Assembly: GCF_048537545.1 (NCBI RefSeq)
Contig: NZ_CP183218.1
Strand: one strand, 5' to 3'
Origin: Chania fonticola_B
GTDB taxonomy: Bacteria; Pseudomonadota; Gammaproteobacteria; Enterobacterales; Enterobacteriaceae
Length of the DNA stretch: 64,000 nucleotides
Position 1 is the stretch's first letter, and every line of letters begins with the position of its first letter. The translations under genes were made by a program, and so were the position numbers. Below are positions 51,994 through 59,915 of this stretch, piece after piece. The notes beneath the pieces were generated by a model, which saw nothing but the letters and a program-made list of their open reading frames with translations, did not search any database and was not told the origin of the DNA.

Positions 51994-53646
51994 TTACTGC
52001 GACCATGCTTTATACCGCTCCCTTAACGAATGCCGGATGCCCATTGCCGTCAGATTCAACCCAACAACAATTAACACCAGCAGGAATGCCGTGGCAAACA
52101 CCAGTGGCCGCGCCGCTTCTACGCTAGGGCTCTGAAACGCCATATCGTAAATCTGGAAGCTCAGGTGCATGAATTTACGTTCCAGGTGCAAATAGGGGAA
52201 AATATCGTCCACCGGCAACACCGGTACCGATTTCACCACGCCAACCAGCATCAGCGGTGCCGTTTCCCCCGCCGCTCGTGCTACGGCCAGGATCAGGCCG
52301 GTCATCATCGCCGGTGCCGCCATCGGCAGCACAATCCGCCAGAGCGTTTCCGCCCGGGTGGCTCCCAGAGCCAAAGACCCCTGGCGCAACGAAACCGGAA
52401 TACGCGACAACCCTTCTTCAGTGGCAACAATCACCACCGGCAAGGTCAGCAATGCCAGGGTCAAGGCGGCCCACAGCACGCCCGGGGTGCCGAACGTCGG
52501 GTTCGGCAAGGAATCGGCGTAAAACAGCCGATCAAGCGAGCCCCCCACCATATAGACAAAGAACCCCAGACCAAATACCCCGTAGACGATCGACGGCACC
52601 CCCGCCAGATTCACTACCGAGATGCGGATCAGCCGCGTCAGCAAATTATTACCGGCATACTCGTGCAGATAGACGGCGGCAATCACGCCAAACGGCATCA
52701 CCACGATCGACATCAGGATCACCATCAAAACGGTACCAAAGATCGCCGGGAACACGCCCCCTTCGGTATTGGCTTCCCGTGGGCTGTCGGTCAGGAATTT
52801 TTGTACTTGCTTGGTCCAATGCGCCAGCTTCTGCCCGTTGCTCATGTCATTGGGATACCAGGCATCGCGCACCTGGCTCAGGGCAATGGTGTGAACCTGC
52901 CCGTGCATGTCGCGCAGCAGCAAGGCATCACGCTGGCGATCGCGTTCCAATCCTTGCAGTTTGCCTGCAAGCTGGCGGTATTGGCGTTGCAACTCCTGCC
53001 GTTCGGCACGGATAGAGGCTTGCCAACGTGCATCCAGCTTATTCTCACGCTGCAGGCTCTTTTCATGCAGGCGCAAATGTTCAAACTGTTCGTTAATCCG
53101 CGCCATGTCGCGGAACTGAATATCACGCGCCTGTCGCGTCAGCGCCGAAATCTGCGGCAAGCGCTGTTGCAACGCCTGGCTGAGATCGCTGCCGGTCAAC
53201 GGTTGGCCATCCTCCAGTAAACCGGCTAGGTAGCCGTACGCGGTGCCGTTGCTGTTACGCTCCAACACTAATAAATCGCGTGGGGTGGTCATTCTACCGA
53301 CGTCACTGGCCAGCAAAGTACGGAAATCCTGCCCTTCGCTTTCCCGGTTTCCCACTTTGATCAGGTAGCGAATAAAGCTTTGCGCTTCCCCTGGTGGCAA
53401 CGCAACACCGGCGTCTTGCAATTGCTGGCGCGAGATCGTCTGCCGTTGATACAGCTCCCCCACAATCGTTACCGGGCCTGCGGCCGTCTGATTCAGCTCG
53501 AACTGATAGACCGGGCTAGGCCAGAAATAACGCGTCCCCTGCCCGGCCAGCAGCAGTAAAATGCCGATCAGCGCCAGCAGGCTGATGGCCACCGATGCCG
53601 CCGTCAGCCAAATCCACGGGGAGCCGCTTTTCACCCAGCTTCTCAT
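51994..53646 (-). CDS. pstA: phosphate ABC transporter permease PstA, long form
   Basis: A 550-residue permease, about 250 residues longer than E. coli PstA (296). One TM near residues 13-35 is followed by a long periplasmic insert (about 36-270) with a coiled-coil part (INEQFEHLRLHEKSLQREN and RQELQRQYRQLAGKLQGLER). The normal permease core of TM helices comes last, with EEGLSRIPVSLRQGSLALGA as the ATPase-coupling loop. The start overlaps the pstC stop (ATGA). This long form occurs with a long PstC in some gamma-proteobacteria. The insert may replace or dock a phosphate-binding protein; that is inference. Confidence 0.93.
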   Translation of the reverse strand: MRSWVKSGSPWIWLTAASVAISLLALIGILLLLAGQGTRYFWPSPVYQFELNQTAAGPVTIVGELYQRQTISRQQLQDAGVALPPGEAQSFIRYLIKVGNRESEGQDFRTLLASDVGRMTTPRDLLVLERNSNGTAYGYLAGLLEDGQPLTGSDLSQALQQRLPQISALTRQARDIQFRDMARINEQFEHLRLHEKSLQRENKLDARWQASIRAERQELQRQYRQLAGKLQGLERDRQRDALLLRDMHGQVHTIALSQVRDAWYPNDMSNGQKLAHWTKQVQKFLTDSPREANTEGGVFPAIFGTVLMVILMSIVVMPFGVIAAVYLHEYAGNNLLTRLIRISVVNLAGVPSIVYGVFGLGFFVYMVGGSLDRLFYADSLPNPTFGTPGVLWAALTLALLTLPVVIVATEEGLSRIPVSLRQGSLALGATRAETLWRIVLPMAAPAMMTGLILAVARAAGETAPLMLVGVVKSVPVLPVDDIFPYLHLERKFMHLSFQIYDMAFQSPSVEAARPLVFATAFLLVLIVVGLNLTAMGIRHSLRERYKAWSQ

Positions 53647-55802
53647 GGTGTCTCCTGGTTCAGCGTATAGCGCTTACGCAAGCGTAAACGTACCGCCTCC
53701 GCCAGCGTGTTAAACACAAAGGTAAAGATAAACAGCACCAGCGCGGTCAGGAACAGCACCCGATAATGGCTACTGCCCGTGACGGCCTCTGGCATTTCGA
53801 TCGCGATATTGGCCGCCATCGCCCGTAAGCCCTGGAACAGGCTGCCGTCGATCAGCGGCGTGTTGCCGGTGGCCATCAGCACGATCATGGTTTCCCCCAC
53901 CGCGCGGCCAAAACCGATCATCAGCGCAGAGAAAATACCGGCGCTGGCGGAAGGCAACACTACGCGCAACACGGTTTGCCACTGGGTAGCCCCCAGGGCC
54001 AATGATCCCCGGCTAAGCGAGGCAGGCACGCTGAACAACGCATCCTCTGCCAGCGAAAAGATAATCGGCACCAGTGCGAAGCCCATCGCCACGCCCACCA
54101 CCAACGTATTGCGCTGGTCGAAGTCCTCGCCCAACCAGAAATGCAGCGGCTCACCAAACAGCTTAAGCTCCAGCCAAGGCCCTACGGCAAGCGCCAGCCA
54201 AACCGTTAGCACCACTACAGGTAACAGCAACAGTAAATCCCAACCCGGTGACCAAGGCCGCGTCGTAAATCGGTTAACCAGCCAACTGCATAACAGCACG
54301 ACCCCGGCCAACAGGAACGGCAAGGCCAACACGGCCAGCAGATAACGCTCAATCATCGGCGCCAGCCAGATACCGGCCACCAGCCCAATCACCACCGTTG
54401 GTAACGCGCCCATCACCTCGACCGCCGGTTTGACGACCCGCCTTAACCCTGCCGACATAAAGCAGGCGGTATAGATCGCCCCGGCCAGCGCCAGCGGGAT
54501 GGCGAATAACATGGAGTACGCTGCCGCCTTGAAGGTGCCAAAGATCACCGGCATCAGGCTGAATTTAGCCTGGTAGCTATCTTCACCCGAAGTGGATTGC
54601 CACACATACGCCGGTTCAGGGTAGTTCTCATACCACAGCCGCTGCCACAGGGAACGCCAGGTGACGTCTGGATAGAGATTATCCACGGCGTAATGCTGCC
54701 AACCCTGGGCAGTTTCCAGCAACAGACCGTCGCCACGTGGGGCAAACGCCATCTGTTGTACGTTGACGGGGAGCTTGTCCTTCAGCAACGGCTTGGACTG
54801 GATACTGGAAAACAAGGCGAACTCGCCCTGCGGCTGCAAGGTTGCGAATACCCGCCGATATGGCTCGGCGACCAACAACTCCTGCGTGGTAGTCTGATGG
54901 GCAAATTGCTGTATCGGTGCTAACTGATAGCGCTGGTTTTTCTCCACGTCAAACCATTCACGCAGGCTACCGTCGCCAGCCTGGATCAATAATGCGCTCC
55001 CCCCCGGCAACGCCGTCAGACGGTAGGGAGGATGTTCACCCAGGGTTCGCGTCTCTCGCAGTTGCGGCTGTGCCCCTTCAATCTGATAACGGGCCAGTTG
55101 GTTGCCGGTTAACAGATAAAGCTGGCGGCCATCCGGCGTTAGCAACAGTTGTTGTGGCACGTCGGTCAAAGGGATTTCCGTGGGTTGGCCCTGAAGCGTC
55201 GGGTTGAAACGCCCAAACAGCAGCCGATTATCGTCCGTTACCGCCGCCAGCAGGAAGTTGCCCCGGCGGACTTGTGCCAGGCTTAGCAATGTCAGTGCAT
55301 GCCCATGGGGATCAAACGCCAAGGGCTCCTGCCCCAGCGGAAAGCGCCACTGCGGTTCACCACCGCCCGACGGTGCAAAATCGGCCTGGGCAACTATCAA
55401 TCGGCCATCCGCCCGTGCCAGGGCAAACAGGTCACGCTCTCCAACCGCATGAGCCAATAATGTTGGCTGGCTCAATAGCGTTTGCTGTATAGGAGTATTG
55501 TTCGGTGCCTGCAACGGATAAAAATGCCCTTCCCCCTGGCGATCGATGCGATAACCAATACGCTGCTGTACGTCCATCCCGATAGCCAGCGCCGGGGAGC
55601 TGTAGCTCATTGGCAATACGCGTGAAGTGCCTAGCGAGGCCGGTTTGAACAGCGGTAAAACCGAAAGCAATAGATAGACAAAGATCAGCATCAGCGTCAT
55701 CAATACCAGCAGCCCGCTGACGGTCACGGCTCCTTGTACGCCACGATCAACGTGCGCACGCAGGCGATCGCGGGGATGTTGGTTAAGCGTTGTCTGTGCC
55801 AT
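53643..55802 (-). CDS. pstC: phosphate ABC transporter permease PstC, long form
   Basis: A permease of about 719 residues, more than twice E. coli PstC (319). After TM1 (about residues 27-50) comes a periplasmic domain of about 350 residues whose repeats such as LLLTPDGRQLYLLTGNQLAR and AFAPRGDGLLLETAQGW suggest a beta-propeller. The last 290 residues are the standard permease core with EDALFSVPASLSRGSLALGA as coupling loop. The ATG at 55802 is preferred over an upstream frame extension because MAQTTLNQHPRDRLR is a normal cytoplasmic start before TM1. A triple Pho-box repeat lies 56-84 bp upstream, so PhoB control is likely. Confidence 0.92.
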   Translation of the reverse strand: MAQTTLNQHPRDRLRAHVDRGVQGAVTVSGLLVLMTLMLIFVYLLLSVLPLFKPASLGTSRVLPMSYSSPALAIGMDVQQRIGYRIDRQGEGHFYPLQAPNNTPIQQTLLSQPTLLAHAVGERDLFALARADGRLIVAQADFAPSGGGEPQWRFPLGQEPLAFDPHGHALTLLSLAQVRRGNFLLAAVTDDNRLLFGRFNPTLQGQPTEIPLTDVPQQLLLTPDGRQLYLLTGNQLARYQIEGAQPQLRETRTLGEHPPYRLTALPGGSALLIQAGDGSLREWFDVEKNQRYQLAPIQQFAHQTTTQELLVAEPYRRVFATLQPQGEFALFSSIQSKPLLKDKLPVNVQQMAFAPRGDGLLLETAQGWQHYAVDNLYPDVTWRSLWQRLWYENYPEPAYVWQSTSGEDSYQAKFSLMPVIFGTFKAAAYSMLFAIPLALAGAIYTACFMSAGLRRVVKPAVEVMGALPTVVIGLVAGIWLAPMIERYLLAVLALPFLLAGVVLLCSWLVNRFTTRPWSPGWDLLLLLPVVVLTVWLALAVGPWLELKLFGEPLHFWLGEDFDQRNTLVVGVAMGFALVPIIFSLAEDALFSVPASLSRGSLALGATQWQTVLRVVLPSASAGIFSALMIGFGRAVGETMIVLMATGNTPLIDGSLFQGLRAMAANIAIEMPEAVTGSSHYRVLFLTALVLFIFTFVFNTLAEAVRLRLRKRYTLNQETP

Positions 55803-55857
55803 TTGCCTGTCGTCGGTTCCGTTGTCGGGCTTGCACCCAAAGATAACCGGGCATCTT

Positions 55858-55886
55858 ATGTCAGTTTTGTGACGTTTGCATGACAA
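55858..55886 (-). promoter_or_regulatory. Pho box (three heptamers) upstream of pstC
   Basis: Read on the minus strand, TTGTCAT, ACGTCAC and CTGACAT occur with 4-bp spacers, the 11-bp periodicity of PhoB sites (consensus CTGTCAT). Positions are 55880-55886, 55869-55875 and 55858-55864, ending 56 bp before the pstC ATG. Confidence 0.78.
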
Positions 55887-56057
55887 AGTTGCCGGGAGCC
55901 ATGCTGGAGGAATAACAATTTGCGGCGGGCAATACGGCGGGATAACTCCTCAGATATGTTGGACATTGTTGTCAATCTCTCGCAATAATGAAGAAGGACA
56001 CTAGAGCGGTATTCGGCGATAAGTCCGATCCTTTTCTAAAATTGAACTGGAGTAGCA

Positions 56058-58121
56058 ATGGGTCAGGAAAAGCTCTACATCGATAAAGAATTAAGCTGGT
56101 TATCCTTTAATGAACGCGTGTTGCAGGAAGCCGCAGATAAGAGCAATCCCTTGATTGAGCGCATGCGATTTCTGGGCATTTACTCCAATAACCTGGATGA
56201 ATTCTATAAAGTCCGCTTTGCCGATCTGAAACGGCGCATCTTGATCAGCGAAGAACAGGGTTCAGGTGGCGCGTCACGTCATTTGCTGAAAAAAATTCAG
56301 GCCAAGGTGCTGAAGACCGATCAGGAGTTCGACAGCCTGTACAACGATCTGCTGCTGGAGATGGCGCGCAACCAGATCTTCCTGATCAACGAGCGTCAGG
56401 TGTCGGAGAACCAGCAAATCTGGCTGCGGCAATACTTCAAGCATCATTTGCGCCAGCACATCACGCCGATCCTGATCAATCACGACACCAATCTGGTGCA
56501 GTTCCTGAAGGACGATTACACCTATCTGGCGGTGGAGATCATTCGCGGTACGCGCATCGATTATGCGTTACTGGAAATTCCTTCCGACAAAGTGCCCCGC
56601 TTCGTCAATCTGCCGCCGGAAGCCCCCCGCAGACGCAAGCCGATGATCCTGCTGGATAACATCCTGCGCTATTGCCTGGACGACATCTTCAAGGGCTTCT
56701 TCGACTATGATGCGCTCAACGCCTATTCGATGAAAATGACGCGCGATGCAGAATACGATTTGGTGACCGAAATGGAATCCAGCCTGTTGGAACTCATGTC
56801 GTCGAGCCTGAAACAACGCCTGACCGCTGAGCCGGTACGCTTTGTGTATCAGCGCGATATGCCCAACGAGATGGTGGAGTTGCTGCGTAACAAGCTGGGG
56901 ATATCCAACTACGACTCGGTGATCGCCGGTGGCCGTTACCACAATTTTAAAGACTTCATCAGTTTCCCGAACGTCGGCAAGGCCAATCTGGTCAACCGCC
57001 CGCTACCGCGCCTGCGGCATATCTGGTTCGATAAATTCCGCAACGGCTTCGATGCCATCCGCGAAAAAGACGTGCTGCTGTACTACCCGTACCACACCTT
57101 TGAACACGTACTGGAGCTGCTGCGTCAGGCGTCGTTCGATCCCAGCGTGCTGGCGATAAAAATCAATATCTATCGGGTAGCCAAAGACTCACGCATTATC
57201 GAATCGATGATCCATGCGGCGCATAACGGCAAGAAAGTGACCGTGGTGGTGGAGCTACAGGCACGCTTCGACGAAGAGGCCAACATCCACTGGGCCAAAC
57301 GCTTGACCGAGGCCGGGGTGCACGTGATCTTCTCCGCTCCGGGGCTGAAAATTCACGCCAAACTATTCCTGATCTCGCGCCGTGAAGGCGACGATATTGT
57401 GCGCTATGCTCATATTGGTACCGGCAACTTTAACGAAAAAACCGCCCGTATCTACACCGACTACTCGCTGCTGACCGCCGATTCGCGCATCACTAACGAA
57501 GTACGCCGGGTATTCAATTTTATTGAAAATCCGTACCGGCCGGTCTCCTTCGACAACCTGATGGTTTCGCCGCAGAACTCCCGCCGCATGCTGTACGATC
57601 TGATCGATCGGGAAATTGCCAACGCATTAGCCGGTGAAAACGCCGCTATTATGTTGAAAATAAATAATCTGGTGGATAAAGGGCTGGTAGATCGGTTATA
57701 TACCGCTGCTGCCGCCGGCGTGAAAATCCGTCTGTTGGTGCGCGGCATGTGTTCGCTGATCCCCAACCTGCCGGGAATTAGTGACAATATTCAAGTTATC
57801 AGCATCGTCGACCGTTATCTGGAACACGATCGGGTATACGTTTTCGAAAACAAAGGTGACAAACGGGTTTACCTCTCTTCCGCCGACTGGATGACCCGTA
57901 ACATAGATTACCGTATCGAAGTGGCTGTATCGCTGCTGGATCCGGCGCTCAAACAGCGCGTTCTGGACATTCTGGAGCTGCTGTTTAGCGATACGGTCAA
58001 GGCCCGCTATATCGATAAAGAACTGAGCAACCAGTATGTACCGCGTGGCAATCGCCGTAAGGTCCGTGCACAGGTGGCCATTTATGAGTATTTAAAAGCT
58101 CTGGAACAACCGGACAACTAG
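56058..58121 (+). CDS. ppk: polyphosphate kinase Ppk1
   Basis: A 687-residue enzyme, one residue shorter than E. coli PPK1. It polymerises the ATP gamma-phosphate into polyphosphate, peripheral to the inner membrane. KELSWLSFNERVLQEAADKS starts the N domain, and the C domains have the autophosphorylated histidine in LKIHAKLFLISRRE plus YAHIGTGNFNEKTARIYTDY. GGAGT lies about 6 bases before the ATG. It is divergent from the Pho-box pst operon and followed by ppx after 10 bp. Confidence 0.97.
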   Translation: MGQEKLYIDKELSWLSFNERVLQEAADKSNPLIERMRFLGIYSNNLDEFYKVRFADLKRRILISEEQGSGGASRHLLKKIQAKVLKTDQEFDSLYNDLLLEMARNQIFLINERQVSENQQIWLRQYFKHHLRQHITPILINHDTNLVQFLKDDYTYLAVEIIRGTRIDYALLEIPSDKVPRFVNLPPEAPRRRKPMILLDNILRYCLDDIFKGFFDYDALNAYSMKMTRDAEYDLVTEMESSLLELMSSSLKQRLTAEPVRFVYQRDMPNEMVELLRNKLGISNYDSVIAGGRYHNFKDFISFPNVGKANLVNRPLPRLRHIWFDKFRNGFDAIREKDVLLYYPYHTFEHVLELLRQASFDPSVLAIKINIYRVAKDSRIIESMIHAAHNGKKVTVVVELQARFDEEANIHWAKRLTEAGVHVIFSAPGLKIHAKLFLISRREGDDIVRYAHIGTGNFNEKTARIYTDYSLLTADSRITNEVRRVFNFIENPYRPVSFDNLMVSPQNSRRMLYDLIDREIANALAGENAAIMLKINNLVDKGLVDRLYTAAAAGVKIRLLVRGMCSLIPNLPGISDNIQVISIVDRYLEHDRVYVFENKGDKRVYLSSADWMTRNIDYRIEVAVSLLDPALKQRVLDILELLFSDTVKARYIDKELSNQYVPRGNRRKVRAQVAIYEYLKALEQPDN

Positions 58122-58131
58122 GCCAGCCACT

Positions 58132-59691
58132 ATGCCGCTAAAAAGCACTGTAACCAATAATAAGCCACAGGAAATCGCTGCCATCGATCTTGGCTCGAAC
58201 AGTTTCCATATGGTGATCGCCCGCGTCGTTAACGGCGCATTACAGGTGTTAGGCCGTTTAAAACAGCGGGTACACCTTGCCGATGGATTGGATAGCAACA
58301 ACGTGCTCAGTGAAGAAGCCATGGAGCGGGGCTTGGCCTGCCTGGCGCTGTTCGCCGAGCGATTACAGGGGTTCCCAGCGGATAACGTCACCATCGTGGG
58401 TACCCACACCCTGCGTCAGGCGGTGAATGCCGAAGTGTTCCTCAAGCGGGCGGAAAAAGTGATCCCTTATCCGATCGAAATCATCGCCGGGCAGGAAGAG
58501 GCCCGTCTGATTTTTATGGGGGTCGAGCATACTCAGCCGGAAAAAGGCCGCAAGCTGGTGATCGACATCGGCGGTGGCTCTACCGAACTGGTGATCGGGG
58601 AGGATTTCGAGCCTCTGCTGGCAGAGAGCCGCCGCATGGGCTGCGTGAGCTTTGCCCATATGTTCTTCCCTGAAGGGGAGATCAGCAAAACCAACTTTAA
58701 ACGAGCACGCCTGGCCGCCGCACAAAAATTGGAAACCCTGGCCTGGCAATACCGCATCCAGGGCTGGCAATATGCCTTGGGGGCATCTGGCACCATCAAG
58801 GCCGCTCACGAAGTTTTGGTGGCCATGGGTGAAAAAGACGGTTTGATTACCCTTGAACGGCTGGAGTTACTGGTTGAGCAAGTGTTGCAGTTTAAAAACT
58901 TCAGCGCCCTGAGCCTGCCGGGCCTGTCGGAAGATCGCCAATCGGTATTTGTGCCGGGGCTGGCGATCCTGTGTGGGGTATTTGATGCGCTGGCAATCCG
59001 CGATCTGCGTCTGTCCGACGGTGCCCTGCGCGAAGGCGTGTTGTATGAAATGGAGGGCCGCTTCCGCCACCAGGATATTCGCAGCCGCACGGCCAAAAGT
59101 CTGGCCGATCACTATAATATTGACCGCGAGCAGGCCAAGCGCGTGCTCGAAACCACCGAGCTGTTGTACGCTCAGTGGATGGCGCAAAACACCAAGCTGG
59201 TGCAGCCACAGTTGGAAGCGCTGCTGAAATGGGCCGCCATGCTGCATGAGGTGGGGCTGAGCATCAACCACAGCGGTATGCACCGCCACTCCGCCTATAT
59301 TCTGCAAAATACCAACCTGCCAGGCTTCAACCAGGAGCAGCAGTTGCTGCTGTCAGCGCTGGTGCGTTTCCAGCGTAAAGCGATCAAGCTCGAAGAGTTA
59401 CCCCGCTTGAACCTGTTCAAGAAGAAGTACTATCTGCCGCTGATCCAGCTGTTACGCCTGAGCACCCTGCTTAACAATCAGCGTCAGGCCACCACCACGC
59501 CGGAAACCCTGCGCCTGGTCACGGATGACAATCACTGGACGCTGCGCTTCCCGGCGGGCTATCTGTCGCAGAACAACCTGGTACAGCTCGATTTTGAGCG
59601 TGAGCAGGAATACTGGAATGACGTGGTTGGCTGGAAACTGGTGATAGAAGAAGAAGGCGAGCAGGACGCAGACACAAAACCTGCCGCGTAA
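58132..59691 (+). CDS. ppx: exopolyphosphatase Ppx
   Basis: A 519-residue ASKHA-fold phosphatase that removes terminal phosphate from polyphosphate and can hydrolyse pppGpp. IAAIDLGSNSFHMVIARVVN and KLVIDIGGGSTELVIG are the two phosphate loops; the C-terminal HD-like part has MLHEVGLSINHSGMHRHSAY. It is co-transcribed with ppk. The repeat element at 59692 begins directly after its stop codon. Confidence 0.97.
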   Translation: MPLKSTVTNNKPQEIAAIDLGSNSFHMVIARVVNGALQVLGRLKQRVHLADGLDSNNVLSEEAMERGLACLALFAERLQGFPADNVTIVGTHTLRQAVNAEVFLKRAEKVIPYPIEIIAGQEEARLIFMGVEHTQPEKGRKLVIDIGGGSTELVIGEDFEPLLAESRRMGCVSFAHMFFPEGEISKTNFKRARLAAAQKLETLAWQYRIQGWQYALGASGTIKAAHEVLVAMGEKDGLITLERLELLVEQVLQFKNFSALSLPGLSEDRQSVFVPGLAILCGVFDALAIRDLRLSDGALREGVLYEMEGRFRHQDIRSRTAKSLADHYNIDREQAKRVLETTELLYAQWMAQNTKLVQPQLEALLKWAAMLHEVGLSINHSGMHRHSAYILQNTNLPGFNQEQQLLLSALVRFQRKAIKLEELPRLNLFKKKYYLPLIQLLRLSTLLNNQRQATTTPETLRLVTDDNHWTLRFPAGYLSQNNLVQLDFEREQEYWNDVVGWKLVIEEEGEQDADTKPAA

Positions 59692-59907
59692 CCCCTCACC
59701 CCAACCCTCTCCCACAGGGAGAGGGAGCTGACCGGAGCGCTTGGTTGGCCTGTGCTGCTTCGGTAAATACGGAGTAAGAAGAACGAGAATGGTGTAAACG
59801 CAGAAAAATCAGCGTACTCGATCGTCTCTCATCCAAGATGAATCACTACAATTTCAACCACGCTCGATCGGTTCCCTCTCCCTGTGGGAGAGGGTTAGGG
59901 TGAGGGG
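59692..59907. repeat. 216-bp element of the CCCCTCAC repeat family
   Basis: The left end CCCCTCACCCCAACCCTCTC and the matching inverted right end (…GAGAGGGTTAGGGTGAGGGG) are terminal inverted repeats like those at 6379-6755. Both inner palindromes CCCTCTCCC-ACA/TGT-GGGAGAGGG are present, and ACCGATCGAG occurs next to the right palindrome in reverse. The core of about 150 bp differs from the tandem units at 6.4 kb. It exactly fills the space between the convergent ppx and yfgF stops. Confidence 0.82.
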
Positions 59908-59915
59908 CCACGTTT

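Noticed and set aside
52165..53220. 351-codon plus-strand frame opposite pstA
   Set aside because: His/Arg/Gln-rich shadow of the pstA coiled-coil region; no homology or ribosome site.
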